DNA of 64,000 bases from Thermocoleostomius sinensis A174 (GTDB taxonomy: Bacteria; Cyanobacteriota; Cyanobacteriia; Elainellales; Elainellaceae): the NCBI RefSeq assembly GCF_026802175.1, contig NZ_CP113797.1:1-64000 (forward strand). Direction: 5' to 3'. Made by a program: the position numbers and the translations under genes. Each line of letters begins with the position of its first letter. Position 1 is the first letter of the stretch. The notes under the pieces are model-generated. The model did not search any database, had not been told where the DNA came from, and saw nothing but the letters and a program-made list of their open reading frames with translations. This document shows, piece by piece, positions 17,015-26,990 of the stretch.

Positions 17015-18883
17015 ATGAGGGTGATTTCAAACCAACTTGCTCTGGCGGGTTCCAGCAGTCTCGTGCTCTTGAGTACGTTCACTAATACAATTCCAGGTGC
17101 GATCGCTCAACCCTTGCCTCCCGGTGCTATTGATCCATCTACCATCGATCCAACGGATATTCCCGATCGGCAACTCGACTTGCCACTGCCACCGCCTATT
17201 CCGCAACCACGCCCCTCTGATCTGCTAGAGCCACTGCCCGACCAACCGCCAGCCTCCCCCCCAGATCCAGAGTTGCAAACGCCCGATTCAACGATTCCCT
17301 CCATCGATCCAGCCATCAGCGCCAGCTTTTTTGTAGAAACGATTGAAGTCTCCGGTAACACGGTTTTAAGCGACGAAATTGCAACCCTGACAGCAGCCTA
17401 CGAAAATCGGGATGTTACCTTTGAAGAATTGATAGCCTTGCGATCGCAAATCACCCAACTGTATTTTGATAATGGCTACATTACCTCCGGCGCATTCTTG
17501 CCCAATAATCAGGATTTGAGCGACGGCACAGTTGAAATTCAAGTGATTGAAGGGGAAATTGAACAGATAGAAGTGTGCTTGTTGTCGCCTCGGTCTGGAC
17601 TCGTTGATGCAGAATCCGAACAATCGCCCGATGCAGAAGAGCCATCCGCCACGCCTGCCCAACCTCGCTGTGGATCGGCACGGTTGCGCGATGCCTATGT
17701 ACGCGATCGCCTCCGGTTAGCCAGCGGCACGCCTGTCAACCAACGTCGCTTAGAAGAAGCCCTGCAACTGCTGCAACTGAATCCGCTGATTACCCAAGTC
17801 AATGCTGAGTTAACCGCAGGCAACGCTCCGGGACGTAACGTTCTGCGGGTACAGGTGCGAGAAGCGCCAGCGTTTCATGCGGGGATCGGAGTAGACAATT
17901 ACCAGTCCCCTAGCATTGGTTCAGTTCAGTTGGGCGTCTTTGCCAGCTACGACAATGTGCTGGGATTTGGCGATCGAATCAGCGGCGGTTATAGCTTGAC
18001 CGAAGGACTTGATTCCTATGACATTGGCTATGCTTTTCCCGTCAATGCCCTCGATGGTACCTTGCAAGCCCGCTATAGTCGCGATGACAGCATCATTGTG
18101 CAAGAACAGTTTGAAGATCTGGAGATTCGCAGCGAGTCTGAAACCTTTTCCTTTGGCTTCCGGCAGCCAATTGTCCGTCGCCCTCAAACTGAATTTGCCC
18201 TAGGACTCACCTTTGACTTACGCCGCAGCCAAACTTTTATTTTGAATGATATTCCCTTTTCGTTTTCGGAAGGGCCAGACGATGGCGAATCCAAAGTGTC
18301 CGTGTTGCGGTTTTCGCAAGAGTGGGTCGATCGCAATGCCAGACAGGTTCTTGCTGCCCGATCGCAGTTTAGCGTTGGATTAGATATCTTCGATGCCACC
18401 GTCAACGATATCGGCACAGATGGTCGCTTTTTTGCCTGGTTGGGACAGTTTCAATACGTGCAGCAACTGAATTCCGCTGGTTGGCTCCTGCTGGCGCGGG
18501 TCGATACGCAACTAACGCCCGATTCTCTCTTGCCCCTCGAACAGTTTGCGATCGGCGGAGCCGGAACAGTACGCGGCTATCGCCAAAACCAATTCGTGAC
18601 AGACAACGGCATTTTAGGTGGACTGGAATTCCGCATTCCCCTCACCGACGATCCTCAAGAACTGCAACTCACCCCGTTTGTTGATGTTGGCTATGGTTGG
18701 AACAACCGCACTCCTGACCCAAATCTGGCTCTTGTCAGCACGGGGCTGGGCGTGCGTTGGCAAGTGACTCGAGATTTGAATATGCGCTTAGATTACGGCA
18801 TTCCGCTCGTTGCCATTGAAGGGCGCGGCGATTCGCTTCAAGAAGATGGGTTTTTGTTCTCCATCCGCTATCAACCATTTTAA
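17015..18883 (+). CDS. ShlB/FhaC/HecB-type outer-membrane transporter (two-partner secretion, Omp85 superfamily)
   Basis: 622 residues. Signal peptide (about 1-31), a proline-rich linker (about 32-95), a POTRA domain (FFVETIEVSGNTVLSD through EGEIEQIEV, about 105-190) with a Cys-flanked acidic insertion, a second POTRA-like part (about 225-280), and a 16-strand barrel to the terminal aromatic residue (IRYQPF). The FAIGGAGTVRGYRQN block contains the conserved VRGY of the plug loop. It exports large TpsA proteins across the outer membrane. No TpsA exoprotein gene is in the window. It begins about 180 bp after the terminator of the Tyr-rich peptide gene. Confidence 0.9.
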   Translation: MRVISNQLALAGSSSLVLLSTFTNTIPGAIAQPLPPGAIDPSTIDPTDIPDRQLDLPLPPPIPQPRPSDLLEPLPDQPPASPPDPELQTPDSTIPSIDPAISASFFVETIEVSGNTVLSDEIATLTAAYENRDVTFEELIALRSQITQLYFDNGYITSGAFLPNNQDLSDGTVEIQVIEGEIEQIEVCLLSPRSGLVDAESEQSPDAEEPSATPAQPRCGSARLRDAYVRDRLRLASGTPVNQRRLEEALQLLQLNPLITQVNAELTAGNAPGRNVLRVQVREAPAFHAGIGVDNYQSPSIGSVQLGVFASYDNVLGFGDRISGGYSLTEGLDSYDIGYAFPVNALDGTLQARYSRDDSIIVQEQFEDLEIRSESETFSFGFRQPIVRRPQTEFALGLTFDLRRSQTFILNDIPFSFSEGPDDGESKVSVLRFSQEWVDRNARQVLAARSQFSVGLDIFDATVNDIGTDGRFFAWLGQFQYVQQLNSAGWLLLARVDTQLTPDSLLPLEQFAIGGAGTVRGYRQNQFVTDNGILGGLEFRIPLTDDPQELQLTPFVDVGYGWNNRTPDPNLALVSTGLGVRWQVTRDLNMRLDYGIPLVAIEGRGDSLQEDGFLFSIRYQPF

Positions 18884-18895
18884 CTTACAGTTGGA

Positions 18896-19248
18896 ATATT
18901 ACTCGGAATCGATTTGGGAACCAGATCAACCAAAATTTTGTTACTATTGGTTGATGATGTTGTCATAGCTGACGCATCCAGTCCTTACCTGGCGCAGGCT
19001 CCCATTCTGGCTGGGCAGCAACTGCTCCGGTGGTGTGGTGGTCGGCGGTGGGTGTGGCAGTGAAAAACTGATGGGTCCGCGCTCAACTCGGCTTTAGCTG
19101 GTCGCAGGTGTATGCTGAAGCGCTGTCTGTCGTCACGCCAGAACCGGGGCAATGTAGCTTGCGTCGCTACTTGACCCGATATAACAATTTGCTGCGAGGG
19201 TTGGTCACGATTATCACCCAACGCAACACAAATCGGTTCTGTGTGTAA
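18896..19248 (+). pseudogene. Decayed FGGY-family carbohydrate kinase fragment
   Basis: The first frame reads ILLGIDLGTRSTKILLL, then VDDVVIADASSPYLAQAP, the N-terminal phosphate-binding region of xylulokinase-like FGGY kinases. After about 19001 the similarity continues in another frame (HSGWAATAPVVWW, SAVGVAVKN), matching the usual PGWaEqdPe.WW block, then hits a stop. The rest to 19248 is not recognisable. It has a frameshift, a stop and no C-terminal domain, so it is a relic. Confidence 0.7.
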
Positions 19249-19359
19249 GTATGTGTAACTATTGGTTAGAGGCTACTTGGTGATGAACGATCGACAGACT
19301 ACAGACTACCTGATTGATTAGGCTAGTCACATTGGCTTATTGAGTTTAGGTGAGAATGG

Positions 19360-21306
19360 ATGACAACTGCACACATTGCCCCCTATGGTTCTTGGAAATC
19401 TCCGATTACATCTGACCTCATCGTGGCAGGGAGCCTGCGCTTAGGAGAAATTCGCCTGGACGGTGCGACGATTTATTGGAGCGAAGGCCGACCGCTTGAG
19501 GGGGGACGCAACGTCATTGTGCAACGATCGCCCGATGGTCAAACCAGAGACATCACCCCAGCGACTCCCTTCAATGTGCGAACACGGGTGCACGAATATG
19601 GCGGCGGCGCTTACCAAGTAGCCAACAGCACAATTTATTTTTCTAACTTCATCGATCAGCGGCTCTACAAGCAACCTGTGGGCGAAGACCCTCAACCGAT
19701 TACACCCGAAGCCCCGTTTCGCTATGCCGATGCAGTAATTGACCCATCGCGCCACCGTCTAATCTGCGTGCGCGAAGATCACAGCAACGGTGAACACGAA
19801 CCCATCAACACGATCGTTTCTGTCTCACTCGCAGGATCAGACGATGGTGGCACAGTAATAGTATCCGGCAGTGATTTTGTTGCATCGCCCCGCCTCAGTC
19901 CTGATGGATCGCAACTTACCTGGATTAGCTGGAACCATCCATTCATGCCGTGGGATGGCACACAATTGTGGGTTGCCCCCGTGCAGGCAGATGGCTCGTT
20001 GGGGACGGCTCAATGTATTGCCGGAGGCGAATCTGAATCGATTTTTCAACCGGAATGGTCGCCAGATGGCCGCTTGTACTTTGTGTCCGATCGCACAGGC
20101 TGGTGGAACTTGTATCGCTGGAATTCCAATGACTCAAACCCGATCGAAGCGCTGTGCCCCAAAGCGGCTGAGTTTGGTTTGCCGCAGTGGGTGTTTGGTA
20201 TGACCACCTATGGCTTTGAGTCAGCAGAATCCTTAATTTGTACTTACATTGAAGCTGGTGTGCAATACTTGGCACGATTAAATTCGCAAACTTTGGAACT
20301 TACGGCGATTGACACTCCCTACTCTAGCATTGGCGGCTTGCAGGTTAGGTCCGGATATGCCGTATTCGTTGGTGGTTCTGCGCTACAACCCAGCGCCGTT
20401 GTACGGCTCGATCTGCAAACAGGCGCAATCGACGAACTGCGACGCTCTAGCAATATGGAGGTGGATGCAGGCTATTTGTCGGAACCCGAAGTAATTGAGT
20501 TTCCCACTGAAAACGGGCGCACTGCCTACGGGTTCTACTATGCCCCGCGCAACAAAGATTACACTGCCCCTGCCGACGATCGCCCCCCCTTACTAGTGAA
20601 AAGTCATGGAGGTCCAACCGCCGCCACCTCTGCCTCGTTCAATCCGGCTATTCAATATTGGACAAGTCGCGGTTTTGCCATTCTAGATGTAAACTATGGC
20701 GGCAGCACTGGTTATGGGCGGGAGTATCGCGAACGGCTGAAGGGCAACTGGGGCATTGTTGATGTGGATGATTGCGTCAATGGTGCACAGTATCTTGTGC
20801 AAAAAGGGTTAGTAGATGCCGATCGGCTCTGCATTGATGGTGGCAGTGCCGGAGGCTACACAACGTTGGCCGCGCTAATTTTCCGGGATGTGTTTAAAGC
20901 TGGGGCTAGCTACTATGGCGTCAGCGATCTAACAGCGCTTGCTAGAGACACGCACAAATTTGAATCGCGCTACTTAGATGGATTGATTGGTAAGTATCCC
21001 GAACAAGCCGATCTCTACATTGCTCGATCGCCCATTCATTTTGCCGACCAGCTATCGTGTCCCGTGATTTTCTTGCAGGGTGACGAAGACAAAATTGTGC
21101 CGCCCAACCAAGCTGAAACGATGGTGGAGATTTTGAAGGCAAAAGGACTGCCCGTTGCTTATGTCTTGTACGAAGGTGAACAGCATGGCTTTCGCAAAGC
21201 TGAAAATATCAAACGTACCCTTGATGGTGAACTTTATTTTTACTCTAGGGTGTTTGGGTTTGAGCTAGCCGATGCAATTGACCCTGTGGCGATCGAAAAT
21301 TTATAG
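19360..21306 (+). CDS. S9 family peptidase (acylaminoacyl/prolyl oligopeptidase type)
   Basis: 648 residues. An N-terminal beta-propeller (about 1-380), seen as repeats such as [22 protein letters not shown], gates a C-terminal alpha/beta hydrolase. The catalytic Ser is in [10 protein letters not shown] (about residue 496), the Asp in [13 protein letters not shown] (about 578) and the His in [13 protein letters not shown] (about 610). No signal peptide, so probably cytosolic, cleaving short peptides. Length and motif order match the DAP/acylaminoacyl peptidase branch. Confidence 0.93.
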   Translation: MTTAHIAPYGSWKSPITSDLIVAGSLRLGEIRLDGATIYWSEGRPLEGGRNVIVQRSPDGQTRDITPATPFNVRTRVHEYGGGAYQVANSTIYFSNFIDQRLYKQPVGEDPQPITPEAPFRYADAVIDPSRHRLICVREDHSNGEHEPINTIVSVSLAGSDDGGTVIVSGSDFVASPRLSPDGSQLTWISWNHPFMPWDGTQLWVAPVQADGSLGTAQCIAGGESESIFQPEWSPDGRLYFVSDRTGWWNLYRWNSNDSNPIEALCPKAAEFGLPQWVFGMTTYGFESAESLICTYIEAGVQYLARLNSQTLELTAIDTPYSSIGGLQVRSGYAVFVGGSALQPSAVVRLDLQTGAIDELRRSSNMEVDAGYLSEPEVIEFPTENGRTAYGFYYAPRNKDYTAPADDRPPLLVKSHGGPTAATSASFNPAIQYWTSRGFAILDVNYGGSTGYGREYRERLKGNWGIVDVDDCVNGAQYLVQKGLVDADRLCIDGGSAGGYTTLAALIFRDVFKAGASYYGVSDLTALARDTHKFESRYLDGLIGKYPEQADLYIARSPIHFADQLSCPVIFLQGDEDKIVPPNQAETMVEILKAKGLPVAYVLYEGEQHGFRKAENIKRTLDGELYFYSRVFGFELADAIDPVAIENL

Positions 21307-21317
21307 CGCTCGATCGC

Positions 21318-21473
21318 CTATTGTGACAAAAAGCCCGTAATCATGAGTGGAATTAACAGCAAGGCCACAATGATGAACACAATCGTAGCTGGTTCCACTC
21401 GGATGGTGTTGCGCTTAATGCTGTTTGGATCAGGGTTTTGGGTAGTTTCCGTTTGCTTAGGACGATCGTTCAT
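21318..21473 (-). CDS. Small single-helix membrane protein
   Basis: 51 residues from the ATG at 21473. A polar N-terminus (MNDRPKQTETTQNPDPN) is followed by one C-terminal membrane helix (ATIVFIIVALLLIPLMITGF). I do not recognise the family. It lies tail-to-tail with the S9 peptidase and about 100 bp downstream of the conserved hypothetical gene on the same strand. Confidence 0.55.
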   Translation of the reverse strand: MNDRPKQTETTQNPDPNSIKRNTIRVEPATIVFIIVALLLIPLMITGFLSQ

Positions 21474-21576
21474 GGTCAAACTCCATTCAGACGCTATCAA
21501 CGATTCACGACCACGGTTGTGGGTTTAATTAACGTTTCTCTTGGTATTGTTTGGGTTCATTATTGCATTACCAAAC

Positions 21577-22182
21577 TTATCGCATCGCTGCCATTGTGTT
21601 TTTCCAAGCTAGTTCTTTACATAAAATCTCCAGTGCCCGTTGTTCAGCCCCAGAAAACAACTGGCTATCCGCTAATTCTGTTAAGACTTGTTGGGTTAGT
21701 TGCGCGGCAAACCCTCCTCCACACTTCAACAAATGGCTGTAGTAATAAAACTGTGGACATCCTACTTCATTTAAATGGAATTGATAAATTTCATCACGAT
21801 TCATTAACGAAACAGCCGCATTCACCGGAACCACCATACGGGGAATTCCATGAAACCCATACGTGCGATCGAAGTCCTGAATCAAATATCCAATTAATGC
21901 CACTCCCAACAGTGTCCGCGTTTCGGTAATTAGATCGGGTGTGAACATCGGATCAGGTTCGCTCGACAAGCGCGGTCCGTTGCTCAAAAATAACGGATTA
22001 AACAACTGAGAATTGTAAATCACTCCAACAGCCTTGTGGCGAAGGCTGGGTTCTTCTAGCTTGACGAAACAGCCAAATCCATAATCATCGGCCGTGGGAG
22101 GATCAATCACATCCATTTGATCATCAAGCTGTACAATGTAATCGCAGTGAGAATTAGACTTAACCACCTTACCCAATCGCAT
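21577..22182 (-). CDS. Conserved cyanobacterial hypothetical protein
   Basis: 201 residues, no signal or membrane helix. It begins MRLGKVVKSNSHCDYIVQLDD and contains AVGVIYNSQLFNPLFLSNGPRLS, then an alpha-rich C-terminal half. I recall similar cyanobacterial proteins encoded beside HerA-like ATPases, but none is present here. Function not known; the AAQLTQQVLTEL and EQRALEILCKEL segments suggest a helical bundle. Confidence 0.7.
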   Translation of the reverse strand: MRLGKVVKSNSHCDYIVQLDDQMDVIDPPTADDYGFGCFVKLEEPSLRHKAVGVIYNSQLFNPLFLSNGPRLSSEPDPMFTPDLITETRTLLGVALIGYLIQDFDRTYGFHGIPRMVVPVNAAVSLMNRDEIYQFHLNEVGCPQFYYYSHLLKCGGGFAAQLTQQVLTELADSQLFSGAEQRALEILCKELAWKNTMAAMR

Positions 22183-22439
22183 ACAGGTTCTCCTTGCTAG
22201 TCGTTATTGAGCACGAATAGCTATCAGCATACTGTGGTTAGTTCTGATTGGAGATAGGGAATTCTAAGTTCGTGGCATCAACACGGAAAAAGTCCTGAAA
22301 CCTGTTAACCGGAGCGAATAATCCAATGTTGGGTATGAGATGGCGTCTCGGTTGTTCCCGGTTGTTTATGGTATCGACAATCGCGTCCCAGTCCACTTCG
22401 TCGATCGAAACAAAGAATAGGGTATTGGGTGATAGACAT

Positions 22440-22898
22440 ATGACTGATAATCGTGAATCTCCAGTTGCACAGACATATGACTCTCGTGACTCTCATTCGG
22501 AGAACTTTGCTCAGCCAATAACCTCTCAGGTGCAACCTTCTGCCTCCCCCCACCCAGATCCGCCCGCCGCTGATCCGCCAACCCTCACTTCATCCGAAGG
22601 TATGGTAACAGTTGCCCTACCAGTTGACATCCTAGCGGCACTGACCCAACACGAAGAGCAGTCAGGACAAACCCCAACCCAAGTCATTCTCGCGGCATTG
22701 CGATCGGCGCTTGGTTTATCGTCTCCCCCCTCCCAGTCTGTTGCCGTTAGTGAACCTCCCCTCTCTACGTTTGATACATCTGAGCTTCCATCGGCGACGC
22801 TCCTAGCAGAAATTGAATCCCTCAAAGCTCGCCTGTGCCAACTAGAAACCGTGATGCAACGGGTAGAAGCGCTTGAGGGAAAGTCGATCGCCTTCTGA
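22440..22898 (+). CDS. RHH-like/coiled-coil protein, zero-frame product of a frame-split gene
   Basis: 152 residues from the ATG at 22440. A disordered N-terminus is followed by a segment with ribbon-helix-helix character (about 55-91: VTVALPVDILAALTQHEEQ, then TPTQVILAALRSALG) and a coiled coil (about 120-148: LLAEIESLKARLCQLET, then VMQRVEALEGK). The zero frame stops three codons after the coiled coil breaks (SIAF). Reading in the -1 frame from 22877, the heptad pattern continues (ALEGKVDRLLSES) into the zinc-ribbon reading frame that ends at 23284. The natural product is therefore probably the 281-residue fusion, made either by programmed frameshifting or lost through an indel. Function unknown. 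Confidence 0.6.
   Translation: MTDNRESPVAQTYDSRDSHSENFAQPITSQVQPSASPHPDPPAADPPTLTSSEGMVTVALPVDILAALTQHEEQSGQTPTQVILAALRSALGLSSPPSQSVAVSEPPLSTFDTSELPSATLLAEIESLKARLCQLETVMQRVEALEGKSIAF
22877..22883 (+). promoter_or_regulatory. Candidate -1 ribosomal frameshift site GGGAAAG
   Basis: In the zero frame the heptamer reads G GGA AAG, the X XXY YYZ pattern for -1 slippage to GGG AAA. Slippage joins the two open frames exactly and keeps the coiled-coil register. A run of G and A is also a place where a real or sequencing indel could occur. Confidence 0.45.
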
Positions 22899-22948
22899 GT
22901 GAATCTGCTGCTCATACTCAGAAGGCAACCCCTCATGCAGACGCTCAT

Positions 22949-23284
22949 TTGATCAATGTAGCAACCGATTTACCACCCCATACTACTCCGTCCCCTACGC
23001 CGCCTTCACTGCCTGCCTTACCATGTAACCTAGATTGCACCGAGCCGTCTACTCTCTCAGAAGTAACTTGTTGCCATTCATGGACCGAACAAGCCATCAC
23101 AATTAATCCCGGTTCAGCCGTGGCCGCTCTTTGGATTCGCACCAGCCTCGATAACCATCCACCCATCTCTGTACCGCGTCCTGTGCTACCTGTGCAAACT
23201 TGCCCTCGCTGTCACCATAGCCTGAGTGCACCATTACATCCTTCTGGACTACAAACTTGCGCTCATTGCAACTGGGTTGGTTGA
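22949..23284 (+). CDS. C-terminal zinc-ribbon part of the frame-split gene (-1 frame)
   Basis: The -1 frame is open from before 22877 to 23284; taken alone it could start only at a TTG (22949), with no convincing ribosome site. It is proline-rich and then carries a zinc ribbon: CPRCHHSL and CAHCNWVG give four cysteines as two CxxC pairs near the C-terminus. It is best read as the second part of the preceding gene, not as a separate protein. Zinc ribbons of this type commonly bind nucleic acid or protein. Confidence 0.5.
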   Translation: MINVATDLPPHTTPSPTPPSLPALPCNLDCTEPSTLSEVTCCHSWTEQAITINPGSAVAALWIRTSLDNHPPISVPRPVLPVQTCPRCHHSLSAPLHPSGLQTCAHCNWVG

Positions 23285-24200
23285 AGCTACGACTGGTGTT
23301 CAATAAATCCGAAATGGATTCTTAACGAGTGAATTAGTAGTGGAAAACCGTTGAGATTTAAGAGACAAACAGATAGAAGCAATATAGTTCTGTTGTGCCT
23401 TGTCAAACTCCTTCGATCGCACTCAACAGCAAGCGTAATGCATTATTTACACTGCCTTTGCGTAACGCGGTCGCCAACATACTCTACAGAAAAGGCGTAA
23501 GTGCATCCCACTTTGGTATTGGGATTGCCGTATCTGCCCTCATCCCCCCTGCCCCGGCTCTCATCTTGGGTAACGGGGAGTTAGAGCGCTACCCGCGGCT
23601 CTAGCCAACCCCATTCTTTCGGCTCCTAGCTTAGAGAGAGGAATTGAGAGTGAGGACTGCCTGGAAGGCTACCTAAATGAGATGCACCCAAAAGCGTTCT
23701 TTCAAGTTGCCCAATGCTCAGGCGCTTGTGATGTTAATTCATTGCGAAAATCATTGAAAATCCTTAAGAATCAGACACAAACTGCCATTTCATAGATTAG
23801 GATTTGCTTCTGTCTGTTAATTGATCACATGATTGATCCTAGCCATTTGGAGATTCCTGTAGGCAAATTGACTGCAATAAACTCAAATTTCTTGGATGGT
23901 GATATTAACCTGGCAATGGTTGTCAATCCCTCTACCTTCACCCTAGATCCCTCTCCCAAAAGGTGAGAGACTTTATCCGGCTCCTTTCTCCCAAATGGCG
24001 GGAAGAAGGAGTTGCGAGATGAGGGGTAGGCTTGCAACCGTGTTATTCCCCTGAAAGGGTTGGGGAATGAGGGTAGTTCGGGAGCAAGATCAACTACAAG
24101 ATCAACGGTTGCCAGGCTAATCGCAAGCGGTATATCAGTCTGTTATCCAAAGGAGCGCAACAAGTCGTAATCAAAACGCATTTACAAGGAAATCATTAGT
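23285..24200. repeat. Long intergenic region containing a cyanobacterial intergenic repeat (about 23925-24050)
   Basis: About 900 bp with no supportable gene. At 23925-24050 there is a dispersed-repeat-like block: CCCTCTCCC motifs on the left and GGAGTTG...GATGAGGGG on the right, the two halves partly complementary. Related blocks lie in the three MITE-like elements described below. A TAGAGC/GCTCTA hairpin lies near 23583-23604. The rest holds no recognised signal. Confidence 0.5.
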
Positions 24201-25859
24201 ATGCTCGGACGATTAAAACGATGGCAGGTCGCCCTGTGTACCTTGGCGGCTGTCTTGACTGTAACGATTTCAAACTGTGCTCAACAACCCTCAACCACAA
24301 CAGAGGGAGCACCCACCACCAGTTCGCCAACTGCAAACGCCTCAACGTTGGTTTTTGGCTCAGGAGGAGATCCGGCCAGTTTAGAACCTGGCAATATTGA
24401 AGATGGCAACTCCATCTACGTCCAACACCAAATATACGATCGCCTGATTGACTACAAACCCGGTACAACCGAACTGGAACCCGCGTTGGCGACCGAATGG
24501 GAAGCCTCGGATGACGGTTTAACCTGGACATTTAAGCTGCGTGAGGGCGTCAAATTTCATGACGGCACAGACTTTAATGCCGAAGCCGTTCGAGTCAACG
24601 TGAACCGTTGGTGGGACCCAGCCGATCGGTTGGGCTTCCGGGACGCTGGCAAAAACTACGCCATTTGGGAAGGGTTGTTTGGTGGCTATAAGGGCAGCGA
24701 GGAATCCACCTTGCAATCAATCAATGTAGTAGACGATACGACGATCGAATTCACCCTAAAAGAACCCTTTGCAGCTTTTCCGGCGGCAATCGCGTCTGGT
24801 TACTTTGGTATTGCAAGCCCTACTGCCATTGAGCAAGCCGGAGCCGACTATGGAACTGCCAGTGTTCCTGCCATTGGTACTGGTCCCTACAAATTTGTGG
24901 AGTGGCGCATTGGCGATCGAGTGGTGCTAGAGCGTAATCCCGACTATTGGAAAGACGGCTTTCCCAAAACCGATCAGTTGGTGATGCGCTTCATTAAAGA
25001 ACCCTCAGCACGATTGGCTGAACTGCGAGCCGGTAGCATTGACTTTACCGTAGACATTGCCCCAGATCAATTGAATGAATTGCAAAGCGATTCCAATCTA
25101 CAAGAAGTACGACGCCCACCGTTCAATGTGGGGTACTTGGCGCTGAACACGAGCTATGAACCTTTGGCGAATAAAGAAGTGCGACAGGCGATCGCGATGG
25201 CGATCAACCGGAAAGGCATTGTGGATTCGTTTTGGTCTGGTTTAGCCAGCAGCGACTCTCACTTTACACCTCCATCAATGGATAAGTATCAGGACTCTAG
25301 TTTCCTGGACTATGAATATAACCCAGAACGCGCCAAGCAAATGCTAGCCGAGGCGGGCTATCCGGATGGATTTCCCCTCGAACTCTGGTACATGCCCGTA
25401 TCGCGTCCCTATTACCCCACACCAAAGCCGATCGCCGAAGCCTTTGCCGCTGACTTAGGTGCCGTTGGCATTAATGTCACCCTCAACACCAAAGACTGGG
25501 CCGCTTACCTAGCCGATCGCCTCAAAGAACCGGGATACCAAGCTTTTATGCTGGGCTGGACAGGAGACTATGGCGACCCCGACAATTTCCTCTACTATCA
25601 CTTTGGGGTCGGTGGCACTACCGATATCGGCGGTTGGAGAAACGAGGAAGTATTTAAACTGCTAGAAGACGCTCGCAAAGAAACCGATGATGCCAAGCGC
25701 GTCGAGCTTTACCAGCAAGCAGAAAAGATCATTCACGACGAAGCCGTTCGGATTCCCGTTGTCCACTCAGAACCGTTGAACGCCCAACGATCGAACATCT
25801 CGGATTGGGTCCCTAGCCCCCTAGGTTCAGAATCCTTTGAGACCGTTACCAAGAGCTAA
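24201..25859 (+). CDS. ABC transporter substrate-binding lipoprotein, dipeptide/nickel type (SBP family 5)
   Basis: 552 residues. A lipoprotein signal with lipobox Cys at about residue 26 (VTISNCAQQP) anchors it at the outer face of the inner membrane. The family-5 fold is clear from LVFGSGGDPASLEPGN, EWEASDDGLTWTFKLREGVKFHDG, GTGPYKFVEW and the long C-terminal domain (YNPERAKQMLAEAGYPDGFPL, GWTGDYGDPDNF). It captures di- or oligopeptides (some members bind nickel or glutathione) for the two permeases encoded just downstream. Confidence 0.93.
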   Translation: MLGRLKRWQVALCTLAAVLTVTISNCAQQPSTTTEGAPTTSSPTANASTLVFGSGGDPASLEPGNIEDGNSIYVQHQIYDRLIDYKPGTTELEPALATEWEASDDGLTWTFKLREGVKFHDGTDFNAEAVRVNVNRWWDPADRLGFRDAGKNYAIWEGLFGGYKGSEESTLQSINVVDDTTIEFTLKEPFAAFPAAIASGYFGIASPTAIEQAGADYGTASVPAIGTGPYKFVEWRIGDRVVLERNPDYWKDGFPKTDQLVMRFIKEPSARLAELRAGSIDFTVDIAPDQLNELQSDSNLQEVRRPPFNVGYLALNTSYEPLANKEVRQAIAMAINRKGIVDSFWSGLASSDSHFTPPSMDKYQDSSFLDYEYNPERAKQMLAEAGYPDGFPLELWYMPVSRPYYPTPKPIAEAFAADLGAVGINVTLNTKDWAAYLADRLKEPGYQAFMLGWTGDYGDPDNFLYYHFGVGGTTDIGGWRNEEVFKLLEDARKETDDAKRVELYQQAEKIIHDEAVRIPVVHSEPLNAQRSNISDWVPSPLGSESFETVTKS

Positions 25860-25924
25860 TTTAGCCATCAGAAGTCGGAGGGGGGAAAGCTTAAAGCAAA
25901 CAGGTTACGTTTGTGAACCAAACC

Positions 25925-25980
25925 TTGAACCTCCCCCTTCCCGACTCCCCCTTCTCGACTCCCCACTCCCCACTCCCTAC
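25925..25980 (+). repeat. Heptanucleotide-type short repeats (CCCGACT/CCCCACT)
   Basis: A pyrimidine-rich run made of variants of ACTCCCC and GACTCCC separates the binding-protein gene from the permease gene. The same units occur inside chlD, inside moaC and upstream of bcsA. Confidence 0.7.
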
Positions 25981-25985
25981 CCACC

Positions 25986-26990
25986 ATGTTGCGCTACATC
26001 GCCAAGCGTCTCCTCGATCTCATCCCCGTCATTTTGGGTATCACGTTACTGGTATTTTTATTTCTGCAACTGATTCCCGGCGATCCGGCGATCGTGCTGT
26101 TGGGACAGCGAGCCACACCTGCCCAAGTGGAAGCGCTGCGAGAACAACTGGGGCTCAATCAACCCTTACCGTTACAATACCTAGCGTTTCTAGGAAAACT
26201 ACTGCGATTGGATCTGGGGCGCAGCATCATCAGCGGTATTCCCATTACCCAAGAAATTGCAACGCGCTGGCCAGCTACGTTTGAACTATCGGTGGCCGCC
26301 ATGATTGTAGCCATGTTACTGGGAGTGCCAGCAGGAATTATTGCGGCGGTTCGGAAAAATGGCTGGATTGATAATCTCACCATGAGCACCTCGCTGTTGG
26401 GAGTGTCAATGCCTGTGTATTGGTTGGGGCTGCTGCTAATTTATTTGTTTGCGGTAAATTTGCGTTGGCTGCCTCCTAGTGGTCGTCTCAGCATTGGCGG
26501 CACGTTTCAACCCATCACCGGATTTTATCTGCTGGATTCGCTGTTGCAGTTCAACCTAGCCGCTTTTGGTGATGTGGTGGCGCACCTAATTTTGCCTGCC
26601 ATTACCGTCGGTACGATTCCCCTTGCAATTATTGCCCGCATCACTCGTAGCGCCATGCTAGAGGTCTTATCGCAAGACTACATTCGCACTGCCCGCGCCA
26701 AAGGACTGCTGGAACGTTGGGTGATTCTGAAACATGCCCTGAAGAATGCGCTGTTGCCCGTTGTCACCATTATTGGCTTACAATTTGGCACATTGCTCAG
26801 TGGCGCAATCCTCACTGAAACCATCTTCTCTTGGCCCGGTATTGGTTCCTGGATTTATGAAGGGATTTTGGCTCGCGACTATCCTGTTGTGCAAGGTGGC
26901 GTTGTGTTTGTAGCGATCGTGTTTGTGTTAATTAACCTGCTGGTTGATATTTCCTATGCCTTCCTCGACCCCAGAATTCAGTTTAAGTAA
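25986..26990 (+). CDS. Dipeptide-type ABC transporter permease, DppB-like
   Basis: 334 residues with six predicted membrane helices. The N-terminus MLRYIAKRLLDLIPVILGITLLVF is typical of DppB/OppB, and RTARAKGLLERWVILKHALKNALLPV is the EAA loop that contacts the ATPase. It pairs with the DppC-like gene 65 bp downstream. No ATPase gene is in the operon, a common arrangement in cyanobacteria, where a shared ATPase is encoded elsewhere. Confidence 0.94.
   Translation: MLRYIAKRLLDLIPVILGITLLVFLFLQLIPGDPAIVLLGQRATPAQVEALREQLGLNQPLPLQYLAFLGKLLRLDLGRSIISGIPITQEIATRWPATFELSVAAMIVAMLLGVPAGIIAAVRKNGWIDNLTMSTSLLGVSMPVYWLGLLLIYLFAVNLRWLPPSGRLSIGGTFQPITGFYLLDSLLQFNLAAFGDVVAHLILPAITVGTIPLAIIARITRSAMLEVLSQDYIRTARAKGLLERWVILKHALKNALLPVVTIIGLQFGTLLSGAILTETIFSWPGIGSWIYEGILARDYPVVQGGVVFVAIVFVLINLLVDISYAFLDPRIQFK

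Noticed and set aside
23395-23604. 69-residue plus-strand frame
   Set aside because: In a repeat-bearing intergenic region; low-quality composition and no ribosome site.
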